Part shown: piece by piece, positions 42,291 to 50,993 of the stretch | Layout: each line of letters opens with the position of its first letter | Position numbering within the stretch: the first letter of the stretch is position 1 | Assembly (NCBI RefSeq): GCF_000470315.2 | Contig: NZ_CBRF02000006.1 | Coordinates: 100,479-164,478, forward strand | From: Psychromonas sp. SP041 | GTDB taxonomy: Bacteria > Pseudomonadota > Gammaproteobacteria > Enterobacterales > Psychromonadaceae | Reading direction: 5' to 3' | Length of the DNA stretch: 64,000 nt | Position numbers and translations under genes: made by a program | Notes under the pieces: generated by a model | What the model was told of the DNA's origin: nothing | The model's database searches: none | What the model saw: only the letters and a program-made list of their open reading frames with translations

Positions 42291-42405
42291 AAGGTAAAAT
42301 CTAATTTCAATGGAGTAATGAATGCTTGTATTTTTTGTGTGACAATAGCGTTCCGATAAACGTAACCGCTATCATGGCATAGCTTACTTCACCTGTGAAA
42401 TATTT

Positions 42406-43743
42406 ATGGCCCAGTTCTTCAAAGCATCGCGCACAAATAAGCAAAATAACAAGATAATTAAACATTGCCAGATTGATAAGCTCGATCATCAGGGCAGAGG
42501 GATGTTATTCCATCAAAATAAGCCAATGTTTGTAGAAGGTGGTTTAGTTGGTGAAATTGTTGACGTTTCTATCGATGAAGATAAAAAACGTTATAAAAAA
42601 GCCAGTATTCTGGCAATACAGCAAAAGAGTGACCTACGCATTGAGCCAAATTGCGAGCATTATCAAGAATGTGGTGGTTGCCATTTACAGCATGTTGAAC
42701 AGGCTAGTCAAATTGAAATAAAACAAACGGGCCTTATGACGTTGTTTGAACGTTTCGCAAAACATAAGCCAACACAATTAGAAGCAACATTAAAATCTGA
42801 TGCCTGGGGTTATCGTCGTTGTGCTCGTTTTGGTGTGATGTATGATAAAAAAACCAAGAAAGTACAAATGGGGTTTCGTCGTTCGGCAAGTAATGAGCTC
42901 ATTAATCAACAAAAATGCCCTGTCTTAAAACCTGCATTGTCACAATTAATTTTTCCTCTTAAAGCGTTGTTAAATCAGCTACAGGGTAAAATGGCATTAG
43001 GTCATATCGAATTGGTTGAAGCGGATAATACGGTTGCAGTGTTATTACGCCATTTAAAACCATTATCAGATCAAGATATTGCATTAATCATTGCCTTTTC
43101 TGCAGAGCATCAATTGCATTTTTATGCACAAAGCAGTCCGACTGACATTCAATGCTTAACAGAACAACATAAGTTGACCTATTCGTTAGCAGAACAAGAT
43201 TGTGAGTTTGAATTTAATATTGATGATTTCTTACAGGTAAATGCAGACATTAATAAACAAATGGTTCAACAAGCGATTAATTGGCTTGAACTAAAAAATA
43301 CGGATCATGTCTTAGATTTGTTTTGTGGCTTAGGCAATTTCACCTTACCGATTGCTAAAAATGTTAAACAAGTTGTTGCTGTTGAAGGCATTCAAAAAAT
43401 GGTCGACCGTGGTGCACAGAATGCTTTGCATTGTCATTTAACGAATGTTGCCTTTTATCAAGCAGATTTAAGTGACTTGAATGAATTAAAAGCAGATTGG
43501 GCACAACAACGTTACGATAAAATACTACTCGATCCTGCTCGAGCGGGTGCTGCTGAGTGTATGGCGTTTGTCGCCAATAAAAAGCCAAGTCATATTGTAT
43601 ATGTTTCATGTGATCCTGTGACATTAGCAAGAGATAGTGCATTACTATTAGAGCAAGGTTATACATTAGCTAAATTAGGTTTGATTGATATGTTCCCACA
43701 AACAGCACATATGGAGTCAATGGCATTATTTACTAAAAAATAA
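42406..43743 (+). CDS. rlmD: 23S rRNA (uracil-1939-C5) methyltransferase RlmD
   Basis: The 445-residue protein has a TRAM domain (about 20-75) and a 4Fe-4S cluster set with CEHYQECGGC and a later Cys in QQKCPV. The SAM-binding methyltransferase core has VLDLFCGLGNFTLPIA, LLDPARAGA and the catalytic-Cys motif YVSCDPVTLARD. It methylates U1939 of 23S rRNA. It lies between barA and relA as in E. coli. The ribosome site is weak. Confidence 0.96.
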   Translation: MAQFFKASRTNKQNNKIIKHCQIDKLDHQGRGMLFHQNKPMFVEGGLVGEIVDVSIDEDKKRYKKASILAIQQKSDLRIEPNCEHYQECGGCHLQHVEQASQIEIKQTGLMTLFERFAKHKPTQLEATLKSDAWGYRRCARFGVMYDKKTKKVQMGFRRSASNELINQQKCPVLKPALSQLIFPLKALLNQLQGKMALGHIELVEADNTVAVLLRHLKPLSDQDIALIIAFSAEHQLHFYAQSSPTDIQCLTEQHKLTYSLAEQDCEFEFNIDDFLQVNADINKQMVQQAINWLELKNTDHVLDLFCGLGNFTLPIAKNVKQVVAVEGIQKMVDRGAQNALHCHLTNVAFYQADLSDLNELKADWAQQRYDKILLDPARAGAAECMAFVANKKPSHIVYVSCDPVTLARDSALLLEQGYTLAKLGLIDMFPQTAHMESMALFTKK

Positions 43744-44031
43744 TCAACGTTTAAAACGCCATTGTCACAATAATAAAGAGACAATGGCTTTATAAGTTAA
43801 TAATTTTAAGTATTATTAGTTTTTTGATTAAATGATTTTTAGTTGGCGATTCAAATATAAATTAATTGGAAGCACTCTATAAAATAGAATGGCTTCATGT
43901 GAATTAAGTCAGAAGGGATAACGTCTATATTTTCCCTTTTAAAGGTGATGACCAGGTATTTAAACATCATGCTATAAGCGTTAATTTTTACTTCCAACTT
44001 AAATATTCAGCTACTTTTTTTGGAGAGTTAG

Positions 44032-46245
44032 ATGGTTTCAGTTCGTGATACACATTTTTACCAAAGTGCATTAAATGCCCCAGACAAGTGGGTGACAACA
44101 TTTGGTTTAAGTAAACAAGATCAAAGTAACTTATTCGAAAACTATAATAAAGTGAGTGAGTTGTGTGACTCTGAACAACAGATAATTGCATTGCAGTTAG
44201 GTTGTGAAATGGTTGAGATCCTCGTTACTTTGAATATGGACATGGACACATTAAATGCTGCATTAATTTTCCCTCTGCTCGCTCAAGATGTTTTAAGTAC
44301 TGAAAAAGTTGATGAGTTATGGCCAAAGCGTATTGCTAAATTGGCAAAAGGCGCAATGGAAATGGAAGGTATTAGAGCCTTACAAAGCCGTGGCAACAAA
44401 CAAAACGCTGAATCTCAAGTTGATAACTTACGACACATGTTATTAGCAATGGTTGAAGATGTACGTGCAGTGGTTATTAAACTGGCTGAACGAATATGTT
44501 ACCTGCGCCAAGTTAAAATTGCTGATGAAGACACTAAAGTAAAACTGGCCCATGAAATCTCAACTATCTATGCACCATTAGCAAACCGTCTAGGAATAGG
44601 GCAGTTAAAATGGGAGTTAGAAGACCTTTCTTTTCGTTACCTACAAGCAGAGACCTATAAAAACATAGCTAAACAGCTTGATGAAAAACGTATTGACCGC
44701 GAAAACTATATTCAAGATTTTGTTGAAACCGTCAAATCATCACTCGCTGAAATGAACATTGAAGGGACTGCTTATGGGCGCCCTAAGCATATTTATAGTA
44801 TCTATCGAAAAATGCAGAAAAAAGATCTGCAGTTTGATGAGCTATATGATGTGCGAGCTGTGCGTGTTGTGGTTGAAAAGCTGCAAGATTGTTATGCGGC
44901 ATTAGGTGCAATACATACTAAATGGCGTCATATTCCTCGCGAATTCGATGACTATATTGCCAACCCCAAGCCTAATGGTTACCAATCTATCCATACCGTT
45001 GTATTAGGTGACAGTGGCAAGCCTGTTGAAGTACAAATACGGACTCAACAAATGCATGAAGACTCAGAAATGGGGGTCGCAGCGCATTGGAAATATAAAG
45101 AAGGCAGTGCTGGTGGTAAATCAGCTAGTAACTACGAAGAGAAAATCGCGTGGTTACGTAAGTTGCTTGCTTGGCAAGAAGATATGACCGACGGAGACGA
45201 CTTAGTCGAAGAAATCCGTAGCCAAGTATTTAATGATCGAGTTTATGTCTTTACACCTAAAGGTGAAGTGATCGATTTACCTGCAGGTTCTACACCACTT
45301 GATTTTGCTTATTATATTCATAGTCTGATTGGACACCGTTGTATTGGAGCGAAAGTAGCAAATCATATTGTTCCTTTTACATATCAATTGAAAACCGGTG
45401 ATCAAATTGAAATTCTGACTCAAAAAGAGCCTAACCCAAGTCGAGATTGGTTAAACCCACAACTGGGTTATATCAATGCGCCAAGAGCGCGACATAAAGT
45501 GGCCACTTGGTTTAGAAAACAAGATCGCGATAAAAATATTGTTGCAGGTCGAGAGTTACTAGAAACTGAGCTTGTTAAAATTGATTTGAAGTTAACTGAT
45601 ATCACACCTGCTATTACGCGTTTCAATGTCGGCACAACAGATGATATCTATGCGGGAATTGGTAATGGTGATTTACGTCTTAATCAACTTGTTCACTTTT
45701 TAGATGGTTTTTATCATCAACAAACATTAGAACAACAAGACGCTGCTGCATTATTAGAATTACAAAACCGTAAAATACAAATGACGCCTAAAAATACAGG
45801 CAAAGACATTATTATTGATGGTGTAGGTAATTTAATGCATAACATTGCAAGATGTTGTCAGCCAGTGCCTGGTGAAGGTATTGTTGGATATATTACGCAA
45901 GGGCGTGGCATTTCAATTCATAGAAAAAACTGTGAACAATTAGCGGATTTAGAAGAAGCACATCCAGAACGTATTATTAATGCAAACTGGGGGGATTCTC
46001 AATCATCGGGTTATACATTAACGTTACGTTTAATCGCAGATGACCGAAATGGCTTATTGAAAGATATTACAACCGTATTATCCAATGAAAAAGTAAACCT
46101 TTTAGGGGTTAATAGCCAAACCAATACGAAGACGTTAACGGCGACTATTGATTTGTCTTTAGAGGTTCAAAATAACAAAGAGATCAATAAGCTTTTAGTT
46201 AAATTGAAGCAATTAAAAGATGTGTCTGACGCTCGTCGACTTTAG
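44032..46245 (+). CDS. relA: (p)ppGpp synthetase RelA
   Basis: The 737-residue protein (744 in E. coli) starts with GGAGAG upstream. The N-terminal hydrolase-like region lacks the HD pair (FPLLAQDV at that position), so it is expected to be hydrolase-dead. The synthetase domain has YGRPKHIYSIYRKMQKK and EFDDYIANPKPNGYQSIHT. TGS (VYVFTPKGEVIDLPAGSTPLDFAY), the Cys-containing zinc-finger region (ARCCQPVPGEGIVGYIT) and a C-terminal ACT domain follow. It makes ppGpp on stalled ribosomes. A strong terminator follows, shared with priA. mazG and pyrG, near relA in E. coli, are not next to it here. Confidence 0.97.
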   Translation: MVSVRDTHFYQSALNAPDKWVTTFGLSKQDQSNLFENYNKVSELCDSEQQIIALQLGCEMVEILVTLNMDMDTLNAALIFPLLAQDVLSTEKVDELWPKRIAKLAKGAMEMEGIRALQSRGNKQNAESQVDNLRHMLLAMVEDVRAVVIKLAERICYLRQVKIADEDTKVKLAHEISTIYAPLANRLGIGQLKWELEDLSFRYLQAETYKNIAKQLDEKRIDRENYIQDFVETVKSSLAEMNIEGTAYGRPKHIYSIYRKMQKKDLQFDELYDVRAVRVVVEKLQDCYAALGAIHTKWRHIPREFDDYIANPKPNGYQSIHTVVLGDSGKPVEVQIRTQQMHEDSEMGVAAHWKYKEGSAGGKSASNYEEKIAWLRKLLAWQEDMTDGDDLVEEIRSQVFNDRVYVFTPKGEVIDLPAGSTPLDFAYYIHSLIGHRCIGAKVANHIVPFTYQLKTGDQIEILTQKEPNPSRDWLNPQLGYINAPRARHKVATWFRKQDRDKNIVAGRELLETELVKIDLKLTDITPAITRFNVGTTDDIYAGIGNGDLRLNQLVHFLDGFYHQQTLEQQDAAALLELQNRKIQMTPKNTGKDIIIDGVGNLMHNIARCCQPVPGEGIVGYITQGRGISIHRKNCEQLADLEEAHPERIINANWGDSQSSGYTLTLRLIADDRNGLLKDITTVLSNEKVNLLGVNSQTNTKTLTATIDLSLEVQNNKEINKLLVKLKQLKDVSDARRL

Positions 46246-46299
46246 TTAATGTCATACTAAAGGCATTAATACCGTCCATTTAGGAAAGTTTTAAACATA

Positions 46300-46347
46300 T
46301 AAAAAAGCCTAATAATTCATCTCAATGTGATTATTAGGCTTTTTTTG
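46300..46347. terminator. bidirectional terminator between relA and priA
   Basis: AAAAAAGCCTAATAATT pairs with GATTATTAGGCTTTTTTT; T runs occur on both strands and the flanking genes converge. A short direct repeat of TTTTTAGATAATCT follows at about 46350-46393. Confidence 0.88.
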
Positions 46348-46468
46348 TTTTTAGATAATCTATTTTTAGTTGATCTATTTTTAGATAATCTGATGTTGGT
46401 TAATGACTTTAAGCTAATATGTTTAATCAATATGCTTTCATCAATAAACTCAATACCACTGTTTATGA

Positions 46469-48703
46469 TTAAACAAAATCTATAGGGTCAACATCAATTG
46501 ACCAGCGTACTTTTCTACCTTCAGGTAACTTTTCAAAGTGAGCTAATGCGATGTTTAATGTTTTTGTTATCAGTACTCTTTGTTCACTCTGTAGCAATAA
46601 TTGAAAGCGATATTTTCCTGCTCTTCTTTCCATTGAAGCGGCAATAGGGCCTAATATTAATAATCGGTCGCTGACTTTATTATTATCTGCGATTTGATTT
46701 AAGGTTTGCTTACACAGCCTCAGGAAGTTTTCTGCTTGTGTTGCATTTAAAGATTCAGCTCTAATGAGTGCTTGATAAGAAAAAGGCGGCAGTTGTGCCA
46801 TTCTTCTTTCCTGTAATGCCGTTCGAGAAAAGTCTCCATAGCCATTATTGACTAGTTCTTGTAATAGGTTGTGTTCTGGATGAAAAGTTTGTAAAACTAC
46901 TTGGCCTTTTTTCTCTGCTCGTCCTGCTCTCCCTGCCACTTGTGTAAATAACTGTCCTAATCGCTCACTTGCCCGGAAGTCATTACTAAAAAGTGCACCG
47001 TCCACATCGACTAAAGCCACCAATGTCACATCAGGGAAATGGTGCCCTTTAGCGAGCATTTGTGTTCCGAGTAAAATTTTATATTTGCCACTATTAATAT
47101 CATCAAGATAATTATTGAAGCTATCTTTTTTACGCGTATTGTCTCGGTCAATTCGGACTGTTGGGTGATCGGGAAATAACTGATTTAATGTTTCTTCAAG
47201 CTGCTCTGTTCCAACACCGGTAGAGTGCAAATTAGTAGAACCACAATCATGGCATTGTTCTGGAACTGGGTGTGTTGCCATGCAATGATGACAGTGCAAA
47301 TAATTAGCACTTTTATGGTAAGTATAAAACGCATCACAACGTTCACATTTTACTAACCATCCACATTCATGACACATTAAAACAGGCGCATAACCTCGAC
47401 GGTTTAAAAACAAAATAACTTGATTGTTTTTTGCTAAATGTTGCTGCATTAATTCAATTAATTGTGGGGACAACCCCGACTTAAGGGGCAACCCAGTAAG
47501 ATTAATTAAATCATTTCTAGGCGGCTTTGCATTACCAGCTCGATGCGTTAAAAATAAATGCTGATAACGACCGGATAATGCATTATTAAGAGACTCAAAA
47601 GCAGGGGTAGCTGAGCCTAATAAGATAGGGATGTTTTGTTCTGAAGCGCGTTTTATTGCGAAGTCACGTGCATGATAACGAAAACTATCTTGCTGTTTAA
47701 AAGAGGCATCATGCTCTTCATCCAAAATAATTAAGCCTAGGTTTTTAAAGTCACTAAAAATGGCACTACGAGTACCAATAATAATAGCAGCACTACCTTG
47801 TTGTGCATGTAACCAAGTTTCTAACTGTTGTTGTTCATTCAATGCTGAGTGTTTTAAATAAATAGGCACATTAAAACGCGCTTTAAATCGTTTGATAGTT
47901 TGTGGTGTGAGGCCAATTTCAGGTACGATAATTAAGGCTTGTTGTCCTTGCTCTAAGACTGCTTTCAGAATATTTAAGTAAACTTCTGTTTTACCGCTGC
48001 CAGTAATACCTTCTAATAAGTAGCATTTAAATTTATTTAATTGTTGCGTTACCGTTGTCACCGCGATCGCTTGCTCAGTACTTAAATTAGGTTTTTCTTG
48101 TAACTCTCGTATGTCATGTGGCCACGTTAAATTGGTTTCTGGCATTTGTTCGTAATGCTCAACCAGTTTTTTTTCTTGTAGGCTATTTAAGGTTGCACGC
48201 GTTACCCCTTGGCTTTTTAACTGTTCATAAGCGATTGGGGAGCCTTGCAATAATGTTGCAGCATGACATTGTTTTTTAGCACGAGCTAATTGGTCAAGGT
48301 TGACATCTTCTTGAACTAGTTTCCAATACTCTTGTGTTTTAAAGGTCGCCGCTTTACCTTTTCGCAATAAAGTTGGGATAGCTTGCTGGAATACATCACC
48401 AAAAGGGTGTTGATAATATATGGCAGCCCAATTTAATAGCTTATATAAGCCTGAACTCAATAAAGGTTGCTGGTCTAATAATTGTGATACGGACTTTAAT
48501 TTATCAATCGCATAATCAGATTCTTCTGGTGTTGCCGTGATCACACCAATTTGTTTACGCGGACCGCCACCAAAAGGGACTAATACACGACAACCAACCA
48601 GTGAGTTTGGATCTTTTGGACAAAGATGTGCCGCAAGTAAGTAGTCAAATTGTCTATGTAAAGGAATAGCTAATGCTACTCTGCAAATTATTGGTTTAGT
48701 CAT
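46469..48703 (-). CDS. priA: primosomal replication restart helicase PriA
   Basis: This 744-residue 3'-to-5' superfamily 2 helicase has the N-terminal DNA-binding domain with GCRVLVPFGGGPRKQIGVI. Walker A is LLEGITGSGKTEVYL, Walker B is LIILDEEHD, and motif III is LLGSATPAFES. Eight Cys bind zinc in the insertion CHECGWLVKCERC and CHHC/CHDC. Motifs V and VI include LLGTQMLAKGHHFPDVTLV and QVAGRAGRAEKKG. It reloads the replisome at collapsed forks. It is divergent from rpmE as in E. coli. Confidence 0.97.
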   Translation of the reverse strand: MTKPIICRVALAIPLHRQFDYLLAAHLCPKDPNSLVGCRVLVPFGGGPRKQIGVITATPEESDYAIDKLKSVSQLLDQQPLLSSGLYKLLNWAAIYYQHPFGDVFQQAIPTLLRKGKAATFKTQEYWKLVQEDVNLDQLARAKKQCHAATLLQGSPIAYEQLKSQGVTRATLNSLQEKKLVEHYEQMPETNLTWPHDIRELQEKPNLSTEQAIAVTTVTQQLNKFKCYLLEGITGSGKTEVYLNILKAVLEQGQQALIIVPEIGLTPQTIKRFKARFNVPIYLKHSALNEQQQLETWLHAQQGSAAIIIGTRSAIFSDFKNLGLIILDEEHDASFKQQDSFRYHARDFAIKRASEQNIPILLGSATPAFESLNNALSGRYQHLFLTHRAGNAKPPRNDLINLTGLPLKSGLSPQLIELMQQHLAKNNQVILFLNRRGYAPVLMCHECGWLVKCERCDAFYTYHKSANYLHCHHCMATHPVPEQCHDCGSTNLHSTGVGTEQLEETLNQLFPDHPTVRIDRDNTRKKDSFNNYLDDINSGKYKILLGTQMLAKGHHFPDVTLVALVDVDGALFSNDFRASERLGQLFTQVAGRAGRAEKKGQVVLQTFHPEHNLLQELVNNGYGDFSRTALQERRMAQLPPFSYQALIRAESLNATQAENFLRLCKQTLNQIADNNKVSDRLLILGPIAASMERRAGKYRFQLLLQSEQRVLITKTLNIALAHFEKLPEGRKVRWSIDVDPIDFV

Positions 48704-48937
48704 AGTTGATGTGTTTTAAATGATAAAGTATAGAATGAAGTTGTATTATAACCTGTTTAGTTATGCGGTTCTGTTTAAGTCTTATATTTTGTTCTTTTAC
48801 ATTGATCTTATTGATTTATATAGTAGATAAAACATAAAGTAGTTTGCTGATCCAAAGGTACCTATGCCTTGCTTGGTAGCCATTTATAACCTGTTTTTTA
48901 TCTCCGTAATAAAGTGTTAAATTTTAGTTATTTTAAG

Positions 48938-48967
48938 TTGTACTTTTATTATTCGTTACTATACAAT
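48938..48967 (+). promoter_or_regulatory. rpmE: possible rpmE promoter
   Basis: TTGTAC (48938-48943) and TACAAT (48962-48967) are spaced by 18 bp, about 100 bases before the rpmE start. This leaves a leader of roughly 90 bases. Confidence 0.45.
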
Positions 48968-49008
48968 CCGCAACCTGTAATACAATGATAAATACGTGTG
49001 GTACTTTG

Positions 49009-49030
49009 TTGAATGAAATAATTCATTCAA
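49009..49030 (+). promoter_or_regulatory. rpmE: hairpin in the rpmE leader
   Basis: TTGAATGAA (49009-49017) pairs perfectly with TTCATTCAA (49022-49030) around ATAA. It lies 38 bases before the L31 start, within the presumed leader. Autogenous control by L31 is possible but not shown. Confidence 0.4.
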
Positions 49031-49067
49031 GCTGAGCAGCGACACGGCCTAAATAGAGGTTTTCCCA

Positions 49068-49283
49068 ATGAGAAAAGAAATTCACCCAGAATACAAATTA
49101 GTTACTGCAACTTGTTCATGTGGTAACGTTATTAAAGTTGGTTCTACGCTTGGTAAAGAAGAGTTAACTTTAGATATCTGTTCAGCTTGTCACCCATTCT
49201 ACACTGGTACTCAACGTGTTGTTGATACTGGCGGTCGTATTGACAAGTTCAAAAAACGTTTCGGTGCTTTATCTTCTAAATAA
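49068..49283 (+). CDS. rpmE: 50S ribosomal protein L31, zinc-binding form
   Basis: The 71-residue protein (70 in E. coli) has the zinc-ligand pairs CSC near residue 16-18 and CSAC near 38-41, so this is the C+ type that is usually replaced under zinc limitation. It contains [21 protein letters not shown] terminator follows immediately. Confidence 0.97.
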   Translation: MRKEIHPEYKLVTATCSCGNVIKVGSTLGKEELTLDICSACHPFYTGTQRVVDTGGRIDKFKKRFGALSSK

Positions 49284-49302
49284 GATAACTACCACGTTTT
49301 TT

Positions 49303-49328
49303 AAAAAGCACCTTAGGGTGCTTTTTTT
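49303..49328 (+). terminator. terminator after rpmE
   Basis: AAAAGCACC-TTAG-GGTGCTTTTTTT is a perfect stem with a 4-base loop and T run. Confidence 0.9.
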
Positions 49329-49518
49329 GTGTCTAAAATTTGAGTATTTAACGTGTCTTTACGCTAAAAAGGCTCATTAAGAGCAATATATTATCTTTGT
49401 TAACTTGTACGTTATAATATGAATTAGCTCTGTGATTATGATCAATATTTTACTATCATCACACTTTACTTTTTAAAAATAATTTAAATTACTTAATTTA
49501 CTATAATGGAATTTATAA

Positions 49519-50760
49519 ATGTCAGACAAACGCCAACAAGCCCTTGATTATCATGCATTTCCTAAACCAGGAAAAATAAGCATCGAGTTAACTACTTCCG
49601 CTGAAACAGCAGACGACTTATCATTAGCTTATAGTCCAGGTGTTGCTGAGCCAGTGAGAGAAATTGCTGCGAACCCAAATGATGTCTATAAATATACAGC
49701 TAAAGGTAATTTAGTTGCGGTTATTACAAACGGTACTGCTATTTTAGGACTAGGTAATTTAGGTCCATTAGCGTCTAAACCGGTAATGGAAGGTAAAGCA
49801 TTATTATTTAAACGATTTGCTAATCTTGATGCGATAGATATTGAAGTAAAACACCGTACGCCAGAAGAATTTATTAATACGGTTGCTAATATTGCAGACA
49901 CATTCGGTGGTATTAACCTTGAAGATATCAAAGCACCAGAATGTTTCATCATAGAAAAAGAATTAAAGCAGCGCTGTAGTATTCCTGTTTTTCATGATGA
50001 CCAACACGGTACTGCTATTGTAACCGCAGCGGCGATGCTCAATGCGTTAGACATCCAAGGTAAAAGTATTGAAGATGTTAAAATAGTGTGTATGGGTGCG
50101 GGTGCTGCGGCCATTGCTTGTATGGAGTTATTAATTAAATGTGGGGCATTACGCGAAAAAATCTACATGCTTGATCGTAAAGGCGTCATTCATACTCGTC
50201 GTGATGATATTAATGAATATAAGCAACGTTTTGCAAACAATACTGATCAACGTACTTTGCAAGATGTTATCTGTGGTGCCGATGTGTTTGTTGGTGTGTC
50301 AGGTCCGAATGTTCTAGGAGCTGAAGATGTTAAATTAATGGCACCAAACCCGGTTATCTTTGCTTGTTCAAATCCAGACCCTGAAATCAAACCTGAGTTA
50401 GCTCATTCTGTTCGTGATGATCTTATTATGGCGACTGGACGTAGTGATTACCCTAACCAAGTTAATAACGTTTTATGTTTCCCATTTATTTTCCGTGGCG
50501 CTTTAGATGTGCGAGCAACAGATATCAATGATGAAATGAAAGTGGCGGCGGTTAATGCGATTCGTGAAATTGCTAAGCAAGAAGTGCCGCAAGAAGTATT
50601 AACGGCAAGTGGCAGTAAAGCCTTATCATTCGGTAAAAATTATATAATTCCTAAACCAATGGATCCTCGTTTGTTAAAAAGCATTGCTGGTGCAGTTGCA
50701 CGTGCCGCAGTTGAAACGGGTGTTGCTCAAATTGAATTGCCAGATAATTATATGTTATAA
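49519..50760 (+). CDS. malic enzyme, short (YtsJ-like) form
   Basis: The 413-residue oxidative decarboxylase converts malate to pyruvate and CO2 with NAD(P)+. Motifs seen are DLSLAYSPGVAEPVREI, the malate/metal-site segment EDIKAPECFIIEKEL then FHDDQHGTA, the Rossmann loop VCMGAGAAAIACMELL, and FACSNPDPE. It lacks the C-terminal phosphotransacetylase-like domain of E. coli MaeB (759 residues) and matches the length of Bacillus YtsJ. The start has TGGAA. It is followed 233 bp later, on the same strand, by a giant biotin-dependent carboxylase; a shared role in acetyl-CoA/malonyl-CoA and NADPH supply is inference. Cofactor preference is unknown. Confidence 0.9.
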   Translation: MSDKRQQALDYHAFPKPGKISIELTTSAETADDLSLAYSPGVAEPVREIAANPNDVYKYTAKGNLVAVITNGTAILGLGNLGPLASKPVMEGKALLFKRFANLDAIDIEVKHRTPEEFINTVANIADTFGGINLEDIKAPECFIIEKELKQRCSIPVFHDDQHGTAIVTAAAMLNALDIQGKSIEDVKIVCMGAGAAAIACMELLIKCGALREKIYMLDRKGVIHTRRDDINEYKQRFANNTDQRTLQDVICGADVFVGVSGPNVLGAEDVKLMAPNPVIFACSNPDPEIKPELAHSVRDDLIMATGRSDYPNQVNNVLCFPFIFRGALDVRATDINDEMKVAAVNAIREIAKQEVPQEVLTASGSKALSFGKNYIIPKPMDPRLLKSIAGAVARAAVETGVAQIELPDNYML

Positions 50761-50993
50761 AATGTTATAAGATCCGTCTCATAAGTTAATAGTGTTGTTT
50801 CTATTTGTTGTTTTTTTTATCTTAATAGAACAGAATAGCGCCATTAATGGGCTATTATTGGCTCAGGCTTCACAATATACAATTTATTAGTAAATGATTT
50901 ATATTGATTAGACTTCAATAGTGGAATCAAATGCTAATAAGTTGTAAATTACGACATTTATTTTTTCCATCACTTTCTTGTAAGGGTAATTAT

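Larger units (their letters stand above)
48704..49067. other. 364-bp divergent region between priA and rpmE
   Basis: It contains a plausible rpmE promoter (48938-48967) and a leader hairpin (49009-49030). No gene was seen. Confidence 0.55.
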
